17,254 nt of DNA from Clostridia bacterium (lineage in GTDB: Bacteria > Bacillota > Clostridia > Christensenellales > DUVY01). The notes below the pieces were generated by a model. That model worked only from the letters and a program-made list of their open reading frames with translations. It was not told the DNA's origin and made no database searches. Both the position numbers and the translations under genes were made by a program. Location of the stretch: the NCBI GenBank assembly GCA_026001225.1, contig BNZQ01000038.1, forward strand, positions 1-17,254, in the 5' to 3' direction. Positions 1-6,215 of this stretch are shown piece by piece. Numbering within the stretch: position 1 is the stretch's first letter; each line of letters begins with the position of its first letter.

Positions 1-2
1 GC

Positions 3-773
3 ATTACGGATTGTTACCTATACCGCGAGAGTATTAAAGAAATCGCGGGCAGGCGGTATGAGCCGGAAAGCAAGGCGTGGTTTGTGCCGCTTACGGTGGC
101 GAATGTCGAGCTTTTGAAAATGCTCGGTGCGGAGCTGAGCGGTGAGCTTGCCGTTATGGTTGAGGTTTCCGATGCAGGCGGCGGGGCGGCGGCGGACGAG
201 GAGCCATTGTTTCCGATGCCGATTAGCATCACGCCGTATAAGCACCAGATACGCGGGTTCAACCGCTGTATGGAGAACGACGGCTACGGACTGCTGTTTC
301 AGGTCGGGTTGGGCAAGAGCGCGACGGCGATAGCGGCGGCGGGCGCAAGGTTTCAGCGGGGCGAGGTCAAGCGGCTGCTTATCGTCTGCCCGCTGGCGGT
401 GCAAAGCGTGTGGGAGCGCGAGTGCAAAAATCTCACGGTGGAGTATTCGGCGCGCCTGCTTGAGGGCAGTATGGTAAAGCGGCGCGACGCGCTGAGGCTG
501 TTCCCGAAGGACGGACTGCAAATCGCGGTTATCAATTATGAGGGTGCGCGTGTTATGAGCGACGACCTCGTGAGGTGGCAGCCGGATATGCTCATAGTGG
601 ACGAGAGCCAGCGCGTCAAAGATGTGGTTTACAAGGTAGAGCTTGACGACCTCGGCGACCCCGACCCCATAACGGCAGACTCCGCCGAAGGTCTTGATAG
701 TAACGGTGAAGCCGCCCCCGCAAGCACTTTTTTGTCAAATCAGTTTGTACTTTCTTTACCGCAAGCAACCTAA
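3..773 (+). CDS. SNF2-family phage-type helicase fragment, 5' partial and C-terminally disrupted
   Basis: The reading frame is open from base 3, so the gene begins before the window. The N-terminal part (YEPESKAWFVPL and onward) resembles the small domain preceding the ATPase in phage-type SNF2 helicases. Helicase motif I is seen at about 297-325 (GLGKSATA), motif Ia near 376-395 (LLIVCPLA), and motif II near 592-620 (LIVDESQRVKD, a DESQ variant of DEAH). These proteins are ATP-dependent DNA translocases, common in Firmicute prophages. After the codons for QRVKD (about base 623) the expected SKATKA...TGTP continuation (motif III) is absent. Instead comes a low-quality stretch (VVYKVELDDLGDPDP...) ending at a stop at 771-773. 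Motifs III-VI and the whole second RecA lobe are missing, so the product cannot be a working helicase. It is either a prophage relic or one side of a chimeric join. Family call is confident; gene integrity is not. Confidence 0.7.
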   Translation: MTDCYLYRESIKEIAGRRYEPESKAWFVPLTVANVELLKMLGAELSGELAVMVEVSDAGGGAAADEEPLFPMPISITPYKHQIRGFNRCMENDGYGLLFQVGLGKSATAIAAAGARFQRGEVKRLLIVCPLAVQSVWERECKNLTVEYSARLLEGSMVKRRDALRLFPKDGLQIAVINYEGARVMSDDLVRWQPDMLIVDESQRVKDVVYKVELDDLGDPDPITADSAEGLDSNGEAAPASTFLSNQFVLSLPQAT

Positions 774-1545
774 AAGATTTAAGATAAAAATCGTAACGTT
801 AATCATAAGTATCATGATTGTTATGTTTCTCGGCGCCGCGGCGGTTCCGTATATGATCGTAACGCGCGACTATATCGGAGGGCTGATTTGGATTGCCGCG
901 GCGGTTCTCCCTTTTTGCGTTTGGAAAATCGTTTACTCGGCCGCGGACGCGTCGGTTTACAAGAGGATAGAAAAGAGCAAGGCCGCGGTTGAAAGGATCG
1001 GCTTTGTCGCGAAATGCGAACGGGTTCACGCGAAAAATGCGAAAAAAGAGGAGATACTGTACGAAACCGGCGTTTACGCGGGGGAGAACGGCAAGATGAG
1101 AAAAACCGTTTCGGCCGAGAAATACGGCGAATACGAATACGTTGCGATCCGATATATTCCGGACGGGGACGATACATGTCTGATTGTCCGCAGGGCTTCG
1201 CGGGAAGCGTACAAAAACCAATTCCCCGCGGAAATCAGAGAGCGGCTCGACCGCGAGGACGAGGAGGAGCGGGAGTTTCTGAAAAAATACCCTTCGGAAG
1301 CGATCGGAACGGTTATAGGGCATCGTTGCGAAAAGCCGGAGAGAGTGTCCGGCGCGGACGGAAACGGCGTCTTGGAAAACGTCTCCGATATCGATATCGG
1401 CGGCGTCGTTTACAGATCGATCGGAGTCATGGGCGAGGACGGCGAACCGTTTTTTGAAGTCGGCGCAAAGGTTCGCGTCCGTTACGACGGGGACAGGCGG
1501 GGCGAACAAGACGGCTGCGTTATTTGCGGGGAAGCGGACGGTTAG
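745..1545 (+). CDS. Membrane protein with two DUF3592-like segments, start uncertain
   Basis: About 266 residues if read from TTG at 745 (LYFLYRKQPKRFK...). The frame is open further upstream to 694 but that part does not look native. Two hydrophobic segments lie at about 780-855 (IVTLIISIMIVMFLGAAAV) and 875-945 (GGLIWIAAAVLPFCVWKIV). They are followed by a hydrophilic region of two similar parts: an IGFVAKC...YVAIRYIP segment near 1000-1190 and an IGTVIGH...VGAKVRVRY segment near 1300-1530. Both fit the 'G-x-V ... V-x-V-x-Y' pattern of DUF3592 membrane-associated domains; that assignment is from memory and tentative. Function is unknown. No Shine-Dalgarno precedes 745 or the ATG at 814, and starting at 814 would cut the first membrane helix. 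The true start was probably lost at the join near 740. The gene converges on spo0A with only 32 bases between stops. Confidence 0.6.
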   Translation: MYFLYRKQPKRFKIKIVTLIISIMIVMFLGAAAVPYMIVTRDYIGGLIWIAAAVLPFCVWKIVYSAADASVYKRIEKSKAAVERIGFVAKCERVHAKNAKKEEILYETGVYAGENGKMRKTVSAEKYGEYEYVAIRYIPDGDDTCLIVRRASREAYKNQFPAEIRERLDREDEEEREFLKKYPSEAIGTVIGHRCEKPERVSGADGNGVLENVSDIDIGGVVYRSIGVMGEDGEPFFEVGAKVRVRYDGDRRGEQDGCVICGEADG

Positions 1546-1577
1546 AAACTATCGGCGCATTTTCCCAAACCTTCTGT

Positions 1578-2381
1578 TTAAGCTCCCTCTATCAGCATTT
1601 TATCCGCCACCAAAGCGATAAATTCGCCGTTGGTCGGTTTCTCGTTGCCGGAGTAGACGCGGACGCCGAACAGCGAATTGATATTCTCGATCTTGCCGCG
1701 GTTCCAAGCGACCTCGATCGCGTGGCGGATCGCGCGCTCGACCTTGCTCGCGCTGGTCTCGAACTTTTCCGCGATGCCCGGATACAGCTTCTTCGTTATG
1801 CAGTTGATGATTTCGGGGTTGTCGATCGCCATCTTGATCGCTTCGCGCAGGAACTGATAGCCCTTGATGTGCGCGGGAATGCCCACCGTGATGAAAATAT
1901 TGGTGATCTTTTCCTCCAAGCTGCGCGTGCGGCTGAACTTTGCGACCGGCGCGCCCGCGCGGTAATCGCGCATCACGGTTTCGACCGCGGGAGAACGGCG
2001 CGCGGGCTCGCGGCCGGAGCAAACCTCCAAAATCCGCGCTTTCAGCGTTTTGAAATCGAACGGCTTGATCATGTAATAGTCCGCGCCGGAATTTAAGGCG
2101 CGGTGGATAAAGGTTTCCTGGCTCAAAGCCGACAGCACCATGACGCGCGGATTCAGGCCGGAGGAGGACAACCACTCCAACACGCCGAAGCCGTCGAGTT
2201 CGGGCATGACGATATCCAAGAGGACAAAGGCCGGCTTGACCGTTTCGATCAGCTTGATCGCGGCGACGCCGTCCCGCGCCGTGCCCGCGACCTCGAACTC
2301 GCTTTCGCCCGTCAAAAAGTTTTCCAACATACCCAACATTTGCGCGTTGTCTTCCACAATGATGATTTTGATTTTTTCCAT
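1578..2381 (-). CDS. spo0A: Spo0A, sporulation master response regulator
   Basis: 267 residues, the usual Spo0A length. The N-terminal receiver domain (about residues 1-125) has the acidic pair E10/D11, the phosphoacceptor D56 in LLDIVMPELDG, and K106 in MIKPF. After a linker, the C-terminal Spo0A DNA-binding domain (about 155-265) shows the family sequences ITNIFITVGIPAHIKGYQFL and LYPGIAEKF. The recognition-helix region ASKVERAIRHAIEVAW and the end SLFG...PTNGEFIALVADK are also present. Phosphorylated Spo0A binds 0A boxes and commits the cell to sporulation. ATG 2381 is the only sensible start; upstream codons give a non-homologous extension. Its Shine-Dalgarno (AAGGA) is about 11 bases away, slightly long. 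A sigma-A promoter with extended -10 lies 76-104 bases upstream, with two 0A-box-like sites beyond it, suggesting autoregulation. The downstream neighbour is convergent. Identification is very secure. Confidence 0.97.
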   Translation of the reverse strand: MEKIKIIIVEDNAQMLGMLENFLTGESEFEVAGTARDGVAAIKLIETVKPAFVLLDIVMPELDGFGVLEWLSSSGLNPRVMVLSALSQETFIHRALNSGADYYMIKPFDFKTLKARILEVCSGREPARRSPAVETVMRDYRAGAPVAKFSRTRSLEEKITNIFITVGIPAHIKGYQFLREAIKMAIDNPEIINCITKKLYPGIAEKFETSASKVERAIRHAIEVAWNRGKIENINSLFGVRVYSGNEKPTNGEFIALVADKMLIEGA

Positions 2382-2456
2382 AGGACGTCGTTTCCTTTTT
2401 AAGGCGCGAATTTTGAAAATAAGGTAAAATTCGTACTTAAATCCGCCTTCCCGTAT

Positions 2457-2485
2457 ATAATACCACAAGAAAAAACAGAAGGCAA
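2457..2485 (-). promoter_or_regulatory. Sigma-A promoter of spo0A
   Basis: On the minus strand: TTGCCT (2485-2480), a 17-base spacer, then TATTAT (2462-2457) preceded by TGG, i.e. an extended -10. Transcription would begin near 2450, giving a leader of about 70 bases before the spo0A ATG. Confidence 0.7.
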
Positions 2486-2520
2486 GTATTTTTGATTATT
2501 TTTTTAAAAAAGTTTTACGG

Positions 2521-2550
2521 TTCGACATTATTTTAAAATAGTCGACAAAA
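2521..2550 (-). promoter_or_regulatory. Pair of 0A-box-like sites upstream of spo0A
   Basis: The minus strand reads TTTTGTCGAC (2550-2541) and, 14 bases on, TGTCGAA (2527-2521). Both are close to the Spo0A~P box TTTGTCGAA and lie 36-65 bases upstream of the -35 box. The two half-sites also form an imperfect inverted repeat around TATTTTAAAATA. Binding by Spo0A is inferred from the motif only. Confidence 0.4.
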
Positions 2551-2640
2551 AACGCGCATCAGAAAAAAGATAAACGGGGGAATGAGAACAACGGAAGTCA
2601 TGAGAATCGACGAAAGTTAAAGTTTTTAGAAAGGGGTGCG

Positions 2641-2672
2641 GGGGGAAACTTTTTTACAAAAAAGTTTCCCCC
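2641..2672 (-). terminator. Long hairpin after the lipoprotein gene
   Basis: Perfect 15-bp inverted repeat (GGGGGAAACTTTTTT with its complement) around the two bases AC. It sits 19 bases past the stop of the minus-strand lipoprotein gene and is the likely transcript end. No clean U-run follows the stem on the minus strand, so it may instead act as a stabilising 3' hairpin. A near-identical hairpin occurs at 10030-10063. Confidence 0.6.
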
Positions 2673-2690
2673 GCGGGACGATTGTGAAAA

Positions 2691-4391
2691 TTATTCCTCT
2701 TCGGGTTGGTCGCCGGCGTCGATAACGCCCACAAAATATTCGTCGTCCGAAGCGCGGGCGCCCACGCTCAATTTGCAGTACATATAATCGGTCAGCCCTT
2801 CGTTGATCTCGAACGCGAAATCCTTTTGCTCTAACGGCGTCGAAACCAAAAAGAAAATCAAATCCCCGACGATATCGACGCCGAAGTTGTTGTCCGTGGA
2901 AATCGATTTGTCGGTGATCTTGATTTTTTCTCCGGCTTTCAATTTGTCGGCGTCCCAATAAAGCTCGGTCGAATACAGCGCGCCGCTCTCGTCGAAATAA
3001 ACGGTTTTGTGGTAAATACCCAAAATCGTCCCGCTCATTTCGGTGATCGGAACGGGTATCGCGTCCGGCTGATATTTGACCAAATTGCCGTCCTCCACGC
3101 CGAGAGCGATCGGCGCGCCGTCCATATAGACGTTGACCTGCGCGACCGATTCTGCGGAGGGAATGACCAATGCGGCGGTCGGGAGCTCGGGATCGCGTTC
3201 GTTCGGGTTCAGAGCGGCGGGCTTATTGCCGGTCACTTGCGCGGAGTAATCCTGCGCGTACAGCGATTTGACGCCCGACGAGGGAGTCATATAATAGAAC
3301 AGGGTGTTGTCCGACACGCCCGCGACGCTGAACGTTTGGTTGAGGTGCGGCAGTTCGCCCCAGGACAATTCGGCCAAATCGGGGCGGCGCGTTTCGAGCA
3401 CGTTACCGGATACGTCGTTGTCGTCTATATCGATCGCGCGCGTGTAGAACACGAAATCCGACAGGGTGTTTTCGTTTATTCCGATATAGTAAACCGATTT
3501 ACGGGGAAAGAAAACCTCGGTGACCTCGGTTTCGAGGGCCTTTTTCCGCACGCGGCCGCGGCCGTCGACGGAAACGGAACGGAGCGTGCCGCCCTCGTGC
3601 ATGACGATATAGGTCTTGCCGTCGTAACGGTAGACGTTGTACTGCGTCACGGCCTCCGACGAAGCGTACAGAAGCTGTGTCTTTTGTCCGTCGGTGCGCG
3701 TGCGGTAAAATTCGGTCAGGGTGTATTCGACCGAGCCGCCCGTGCTTCGGCGGTTGGAATAGGTCGCATAGTAAATATAGCCCTCGTAGATGAAAAAGCC
3801 CGCCGAGGAATCGCCGGAAAAGGTGATCACCTTGGGAACGACGCGCTCGATCGAAGCGGAATCGATAAAGGTGATTTTCTCGATATCCCCGTCGGTTTTA
3901 TCCCGATCGGGGAAGCTCGTGTCCGTCAGCGTGCGGACGGGGAACGCGGAGGCGTCCTTGTCGTAAACGTTGAGCTCGCCCGCGATGTTGGGATAATATT
4001 CCATGCGGCCCGCGCCCGGAACGCCGAGATCGGTTTTATGCTTTTGCCAAACGGGTTCTTGGGAGCCCGCCTCGGGAACCTTACCGTCCTTGTCGGTAGG
4101 AACGTCGTATTGATAGGCCTTTTTCGTGCCGCCCTGTAATTTGACGCGGTAAATGCCGCCTTTTTCGACCTCGCCCCATTTGTTGTGCGTGCCGTCGGAA
4201 TCGTCGAACGAGGCGATCGTGCCGTTGATGAAATAGATATAGTCGCCGTATTGCACGGCCTGTCCGCCGTTGCCGGTCACCGCGTAGTCTTTTTCCACGT
4301 CGGTCAAGCCGTCGTTTCGATAGGCGCACGCCGAAAAGACGAGCGCGGCCGTCAGCAGAAAACATATAAGGATCGGTAATTTCTTTTTCAT
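2691..4391 (-). CDS. Putative lipoprotein with beta-propeller-like (DUF5050-type) repeats
   Basis: 566 residues from ATG 4391 (MKKKLPILICFLL). A TTG at 4397 would add two residues and has closer spacing to the AGGAG Shine-Dalgarno, so the start is ambiguous by six bases. The N-terminus is a lipoprotein signal peptide: three lysines, a hydrophobic core, then VFSAC with the lipidated cysteine at about residue 21. The mature part has recurring blade-like units: GDYIYFINGTIASFDD with GGIYRVKLQGG, EGYIYYATYSN with FYRTRTDGQ, KSVYYIGINEN, and KTVYFDESGALYSTELYW. These resemble the DUF5050 / TolB-like propeller found in Clostridial surface lipoproteins. It is probably anchored on the outer face of the membrane. 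Ligand and role are not recognisable. It is transcribed alone from a near-consensus sigma-A promoter (4461-4489). Confidence 0.8.
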   Translation of the reverse strand: MKKKLPILICFLLTAALVFSACAYRNDGLTDVEKDYAVTGNGGQAVQYGDYIYFINGTIASFDDSDGTHNKWGEVEKGGIYRVKLQGGTKKAYQYDVPTDKDGKVPEAGSQEPVWQKHKTDLGVPGAGRMEYYPNIAGELNVYDKDASAFPVRTLTDTSFPDRDKTDGDIEKITFIDSASIERVVPKVITFSGDSSAGFFIYEGYIYYATYSNRRSTGGSVEYTLTEFYRTRTDGQKTQLLYASSEAVTQYNVYRYDGKTYIVMHEGGTLRSVSVDGRGRVRKKALETEVTEVFFPRKSVYYIGINENTLSDFVFYTRAIDIDDNDVSGNVLETRRPDLAELSWGELPHLNQTFSVAGVSDNTLFYYMTPSSGVKSLYAQDYSAQVTGNKPAALNPNERDPELPTAALVIPSAESVAQVNVYMDGAPIALGVEDGNLVKYQPDAIPVPITEMSGTILGIYHKTVYFDESGALYSTELYWDADKLKAGEKIKITDKSISTDNNFGVDIVGDLIFFLVSTPLEQKDFAFEINEGLTDYMYCKLSVGARASDDEYFVGVIDAGDQPEEE

Positions 4392-4460
4392 CGCCAAGAG
4401 AGCTCCTATTATTCTCGTTATCGGGGACGATACCCCACGATTTTATCGATAGTCCGTAAT

Positions 4461-4489
4461 ATTATACAAGGTCTTTATCGGAAAGTCAA
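4461..4489 (-). promoter_or_regulatory. Sigma-A promoter of the lipoprotein gene
   Basis: On the minus strand TTGACT (4489-4484), 17-base spacer, TATAAT (4466-4461): close to consensus, so probably strong and constitutive. The ~65-base leader contains a small GGGG/CCCC hairpin around 4422-4435. Confidence 0.8.
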
Positions 4490-4544
4490 GAAATAAGGGG
4501 GACGTTTTCACGTTCGTTGCATAAATCGGTTACGGGGGCGAAAT

Positions 4545-4576
4545 GTCATTTTGAGCTAACCTCGGCTCGTAATGAC
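4545..4576. repeat. Palindromic GTCATT...AATGAC intergenic repeat
   Basis: GTCATT at 4545-4550 and AATGAC at 4571-4576 flank GAGC/GCTC inner arms, forming a 32-base hairpin followed on the plus strand by TCCTTTTTT. It belongs to the same GTCATTCTGA-type intergenic repeat family as 10393-10420, 12342-12371 and pieces near 12495-12575. It could act as a terminator insulating the downstream promoter. Confidence 0.5.
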
Positions 4577-4585
4577 TCCTTTTTT

Positions 4586-4653
4586 GCGCGTCTCTTACGT
4601 TTTCACACGCGCCCTCTTATGTTTTCGAGCGCGCCCGCTCACTTTTTTGCAAA
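4586..4653 (+). repeat. Three imperfect ~22-bp direct repeats upstream of the SPFH-TIR operon promoter
   Basis: Units start with GCGC(G/C) at 4586, 4609 and 4631 and continue as roughly TCTTAYGTTTTC. The first two are clearly alike (CTCTTACGTTTTC and CTCTTATGTTTTC); the third is diverged. Spacing of 22-23 bases is about two helical turns, ending just before the -35 box at 4660. The arrangement suggests an operator array for an unidentified regulator. Confidence 0.4.
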
Positions 4654-4659
4654 AAGCGC

Positions 4660-4688
4660 TTGCGTGTTTTGTCGAAAAATGATATAAT
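4660..4688 (+). promoter_or_regulatory. Sigma-A promoter of the SPFH-TIR operon with embedded Spo0A box
   Basis: TTGCGT (4660-4665), 17-base spacer, TATAAT (4683-4688) with TGA before it (extended -10). The spacer holds TTTGTCGAAA at 4668-4677, an exact match to the Spo0A box consensus. A box between -35 and -10 is typical of repression by Spo0A~P, as at abrB in Bacillus subtilis. Transcription would start near 4695, leaving a ~123-base leader. Confidence 0.7.
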
Positions 4689-4704
4689 AGTGAACAAAAT
4701 TTGC

Positions 4705-4758
4705 GAAAAGGGCCCGGGCCCTTTTCGGTTTTCGGAGGTCGTTCTCGACCTCCGAAAA
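4705..4758 (+). promoter_or_regulatory. Two-hairpin leader of the SPFH gene with a Shine-Dalgarno decoy
   Basis: Hairpin 1 is a perfect 22-base palindrome (4705-4726, core GGGCCCGGGCCC) followed by TTTT-CGG-TTTT, attenuator-like. Hairpin 2 pairs 4729-4741 with 4746-4758 (13 bp, loop TTCT). Its left arm holds CGGAGGT, identical to the real ribosome-binding site at 4807-4813. The right arm ACCTCCG can therefore pair with either copy. No known riboswitch family is recognised. Confidence 0.45.
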
Positions 4759-4817
4759 AAAGAGATTCTGCGCAAAGGACAAAAAAGCTAAAAATTTTTA
4801 TACGGACGGAGGTTATA

Positions 4818-5852
4818 ATGGCTAAAATTTCGGTTATCAAACCGGACATGATCCAAGGGATGAGTAACGACGATTTATTCGTCAAGCTCGTCGTGGACGG
4901 GGAGTTGGACAAAAAGGCGCAGCTGATCGTGCCGCCGACGCACCGGGCGATTTTGGTAAAGGACGGCCAAATGCTGCAAACGTTAGAATCGGGCAAGTAC
5001 GATATCTATGATAAAAAGAGCGATTTGTCGGGCTTTTTCTTCAAACGCTTCGAGACCGACAGCGTAGAAATCATCTATATGTCCAAGACCGCGCGCCTGC
5101 GTATGCCGTGGGGAACGCCGCGGCAGTTGGAGTTGCGCGACCCCCTGACCGATATTCCGCTGAAAATCGGCGCGAACGGCGAATTCGAGATTCGGATCGG
5201 CGAGCCGCGCAAATTCTTTTTGGAGGTCGTCGGCATGGCGGGCAGCTATGACCTCGACAAATTGCAGGAGCGCGTGCTGGCCAAGTTGATGAGCGAATTT
5301 CAGCCCGCGCTGATCAAAACGATGCGCGAAAAGCGGCTGACATACTGCATGGCGGACGAGTATACAAAGGAAATCGCCGAGGGCGTCGCTCCGATTTTGG
5401 GCGGGATACTGTCGGACAACTACGGCATAACGATGTGCGACTTTTTCATCGGCAGAATCCTGATCCCCGAAGCCTGCAAGGCCGAGATCGAAGCCGTCTT
5501 AAAGAGCGGGAAAGAGGAAACGGAACGGCGGGAACGCGAGGAAAAAGAGGAAAAGAAACGGATCGAGCGGCGCGACGAGGAAAAGCGCGAATTAAAGGAA
5601 TATCTCGCGGATTTAGAACGGCTGACCGACAAGGAGTGGGAAAAGGAAAAATACATGCGCGAGCTGGAAGCACGCGACTATGAAAGGTATTTAGAAGTCT
5701 GCCGCGCGGTCGGTTGGAAGCGGGACGCCAAGGGCGGCGACGCGAAAGCGGACGGCGGGAAGGACGGCTCCGAACGCCGCTTTTGTACGAAGTGCGGCGC
5801 CGCCGCCGCGCCGGACGACGTGTTTTGTTCAAAATGCGGGAAACGGATTTGA
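4818..5852 (+). CDS. SPFH/Band-7 protein with coiled coil and C-terminal zinc ribbon (YdjI-like)
   Basis: 344 residues from ATG 4818, which has GGAGG five bases upstream; a longer frame from 4701 would begin inside the leader hairpins and is rejected. Residues ~10-235 match the YdjI / 'virion core protein' branch of SPFH proteins (VPPTHRAILVKDG, LESGKYDIY, QLELRDPLTDIPLKIGANG, SYDLDKLQERVLAKL). Residues ~236-305 are a highly charged coiled coil. The C-terminus is a treble-type zinc ribbon with C323, C326, C337 and C340. There is no membrane helix. SPFH proteins oligomerise on membranes as scaffolds; YdjI in Bacillus works with PspA-type stress proteins. Here it leads the TIR/trypsin run and is the likely assembly platform (inference). 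The Spo0A box in its promoter suggests growth-phase control. Confidence 0.88.
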   Translation: MAKISVIKPDMIQGMSNDDLFVKLVVDGELDKKAQLIVPPTHRAILVKDGQMLQTLESGKYDIYDKKSDLSGFFFKRFETDSVEIIYMSKTARLRMPWGTPRQLELRDPLTDIPLKIGANGEFEIRIGEPRKFFLEVVGMAGSYDLDKLQERVLAKLMSEFQPALIKTMREKRLTYCMADEYTKEIAEGVAPILGGILSDNYGITMCDFFIGRILIPEACKAEIEAVLKSGKEETERREREEKEEKKRIERRDEEKRELKEYLADLERLTDKEWEKEKYMRELEARDYERYLEVCRAVGWKRDAKGGDAKADGGKDGSERRFCTKCGAAAAPDDVFCSKCGKRI

Positions 5853-5888
5853 CGCAACGCAAGAAGAGCGTAAAAGGAAAGGAATAGT

Positions 5889-6212
5889 ATGTTTTGGAAA
5901 AAGAAGGAAGGCGACGAGGCCGTCTTGCGCGACCGAGAGATTGTCGAGGAAAACGTTAAACGGCTGGACGTGGTCGCCGCTTGGCTCGAAGCCCTGCCGA
6001 ACGCGGCCGCCCGCGTCAAGGCTTTAACCGAGGCCTACCGCTATGTTTCGCCGTTCGGCACGGACGCGGCGCACAAGGCCGATTCCAAAATCGCCGACCG
6101 GATCGACGACATGAAGCTCGCCGCGCAAAAGGCGGTCAAAAACGGCGAAACGACGGAAATCGACGAGTTGATTCAAAGAATAAAAATCTTAATCAGGGAA
6201 AGGGAGTTATAA
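5889..6212 (+). CDS. Small helical protein of unknown function
   Basis: 107 residues, MFWKKKEGDEAVLRDREIV..., with an AAGGA-type ribosome-binding site seven bases before ATG 5889. It is predominantly charged and helical (for example LDVVAAWLEALPNAAARVKAL and EIDELIQRIKILIREREL), without membrane segment, cysteines or a motif I recognise. It starts 36 bases after the SPFH gene and ends three bases before the TIR gene, so it is almost certainly cotranscribed and probably translationally coupled with the TIR gene. By position it could be an adaptor or regulator of one of the two neighbours; nothing in the sequence proves this. Confidence 0.75.
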   Translation: MFWKKKEGDEAVLRDREIVEENVKRLDVVAAWLEALPNAAARVKALTEAYRYVSPFGTDAAHKADSKIADRIDDMKLAAQKAVKNGETTEIDELIQRIKILIREREL

Positions 6213-6215
6213 ACG

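Noticed and set aside
18..521. Long open frame on the minus strand, 167 codons
   Set aside because: Antisense to clear helicase motifs I and II in the plus frame; composition (Arg/Leu/His-rich) is that of a shadow frame.
3009..4139. 376-codon plus-strand frame inside the lipoprotein gene
   Set aside because: Antisense to the lipoprotein with signal peptide and propeller repeats; no ribosome-binding site or recognisable family.
4701..4817. N-terminal extension of the SPFH protein from 4701
   Set aside because: The extension is translated leader hairpins; ATG 4818 has an ideal ribosome-binding site and begins the conserved part.
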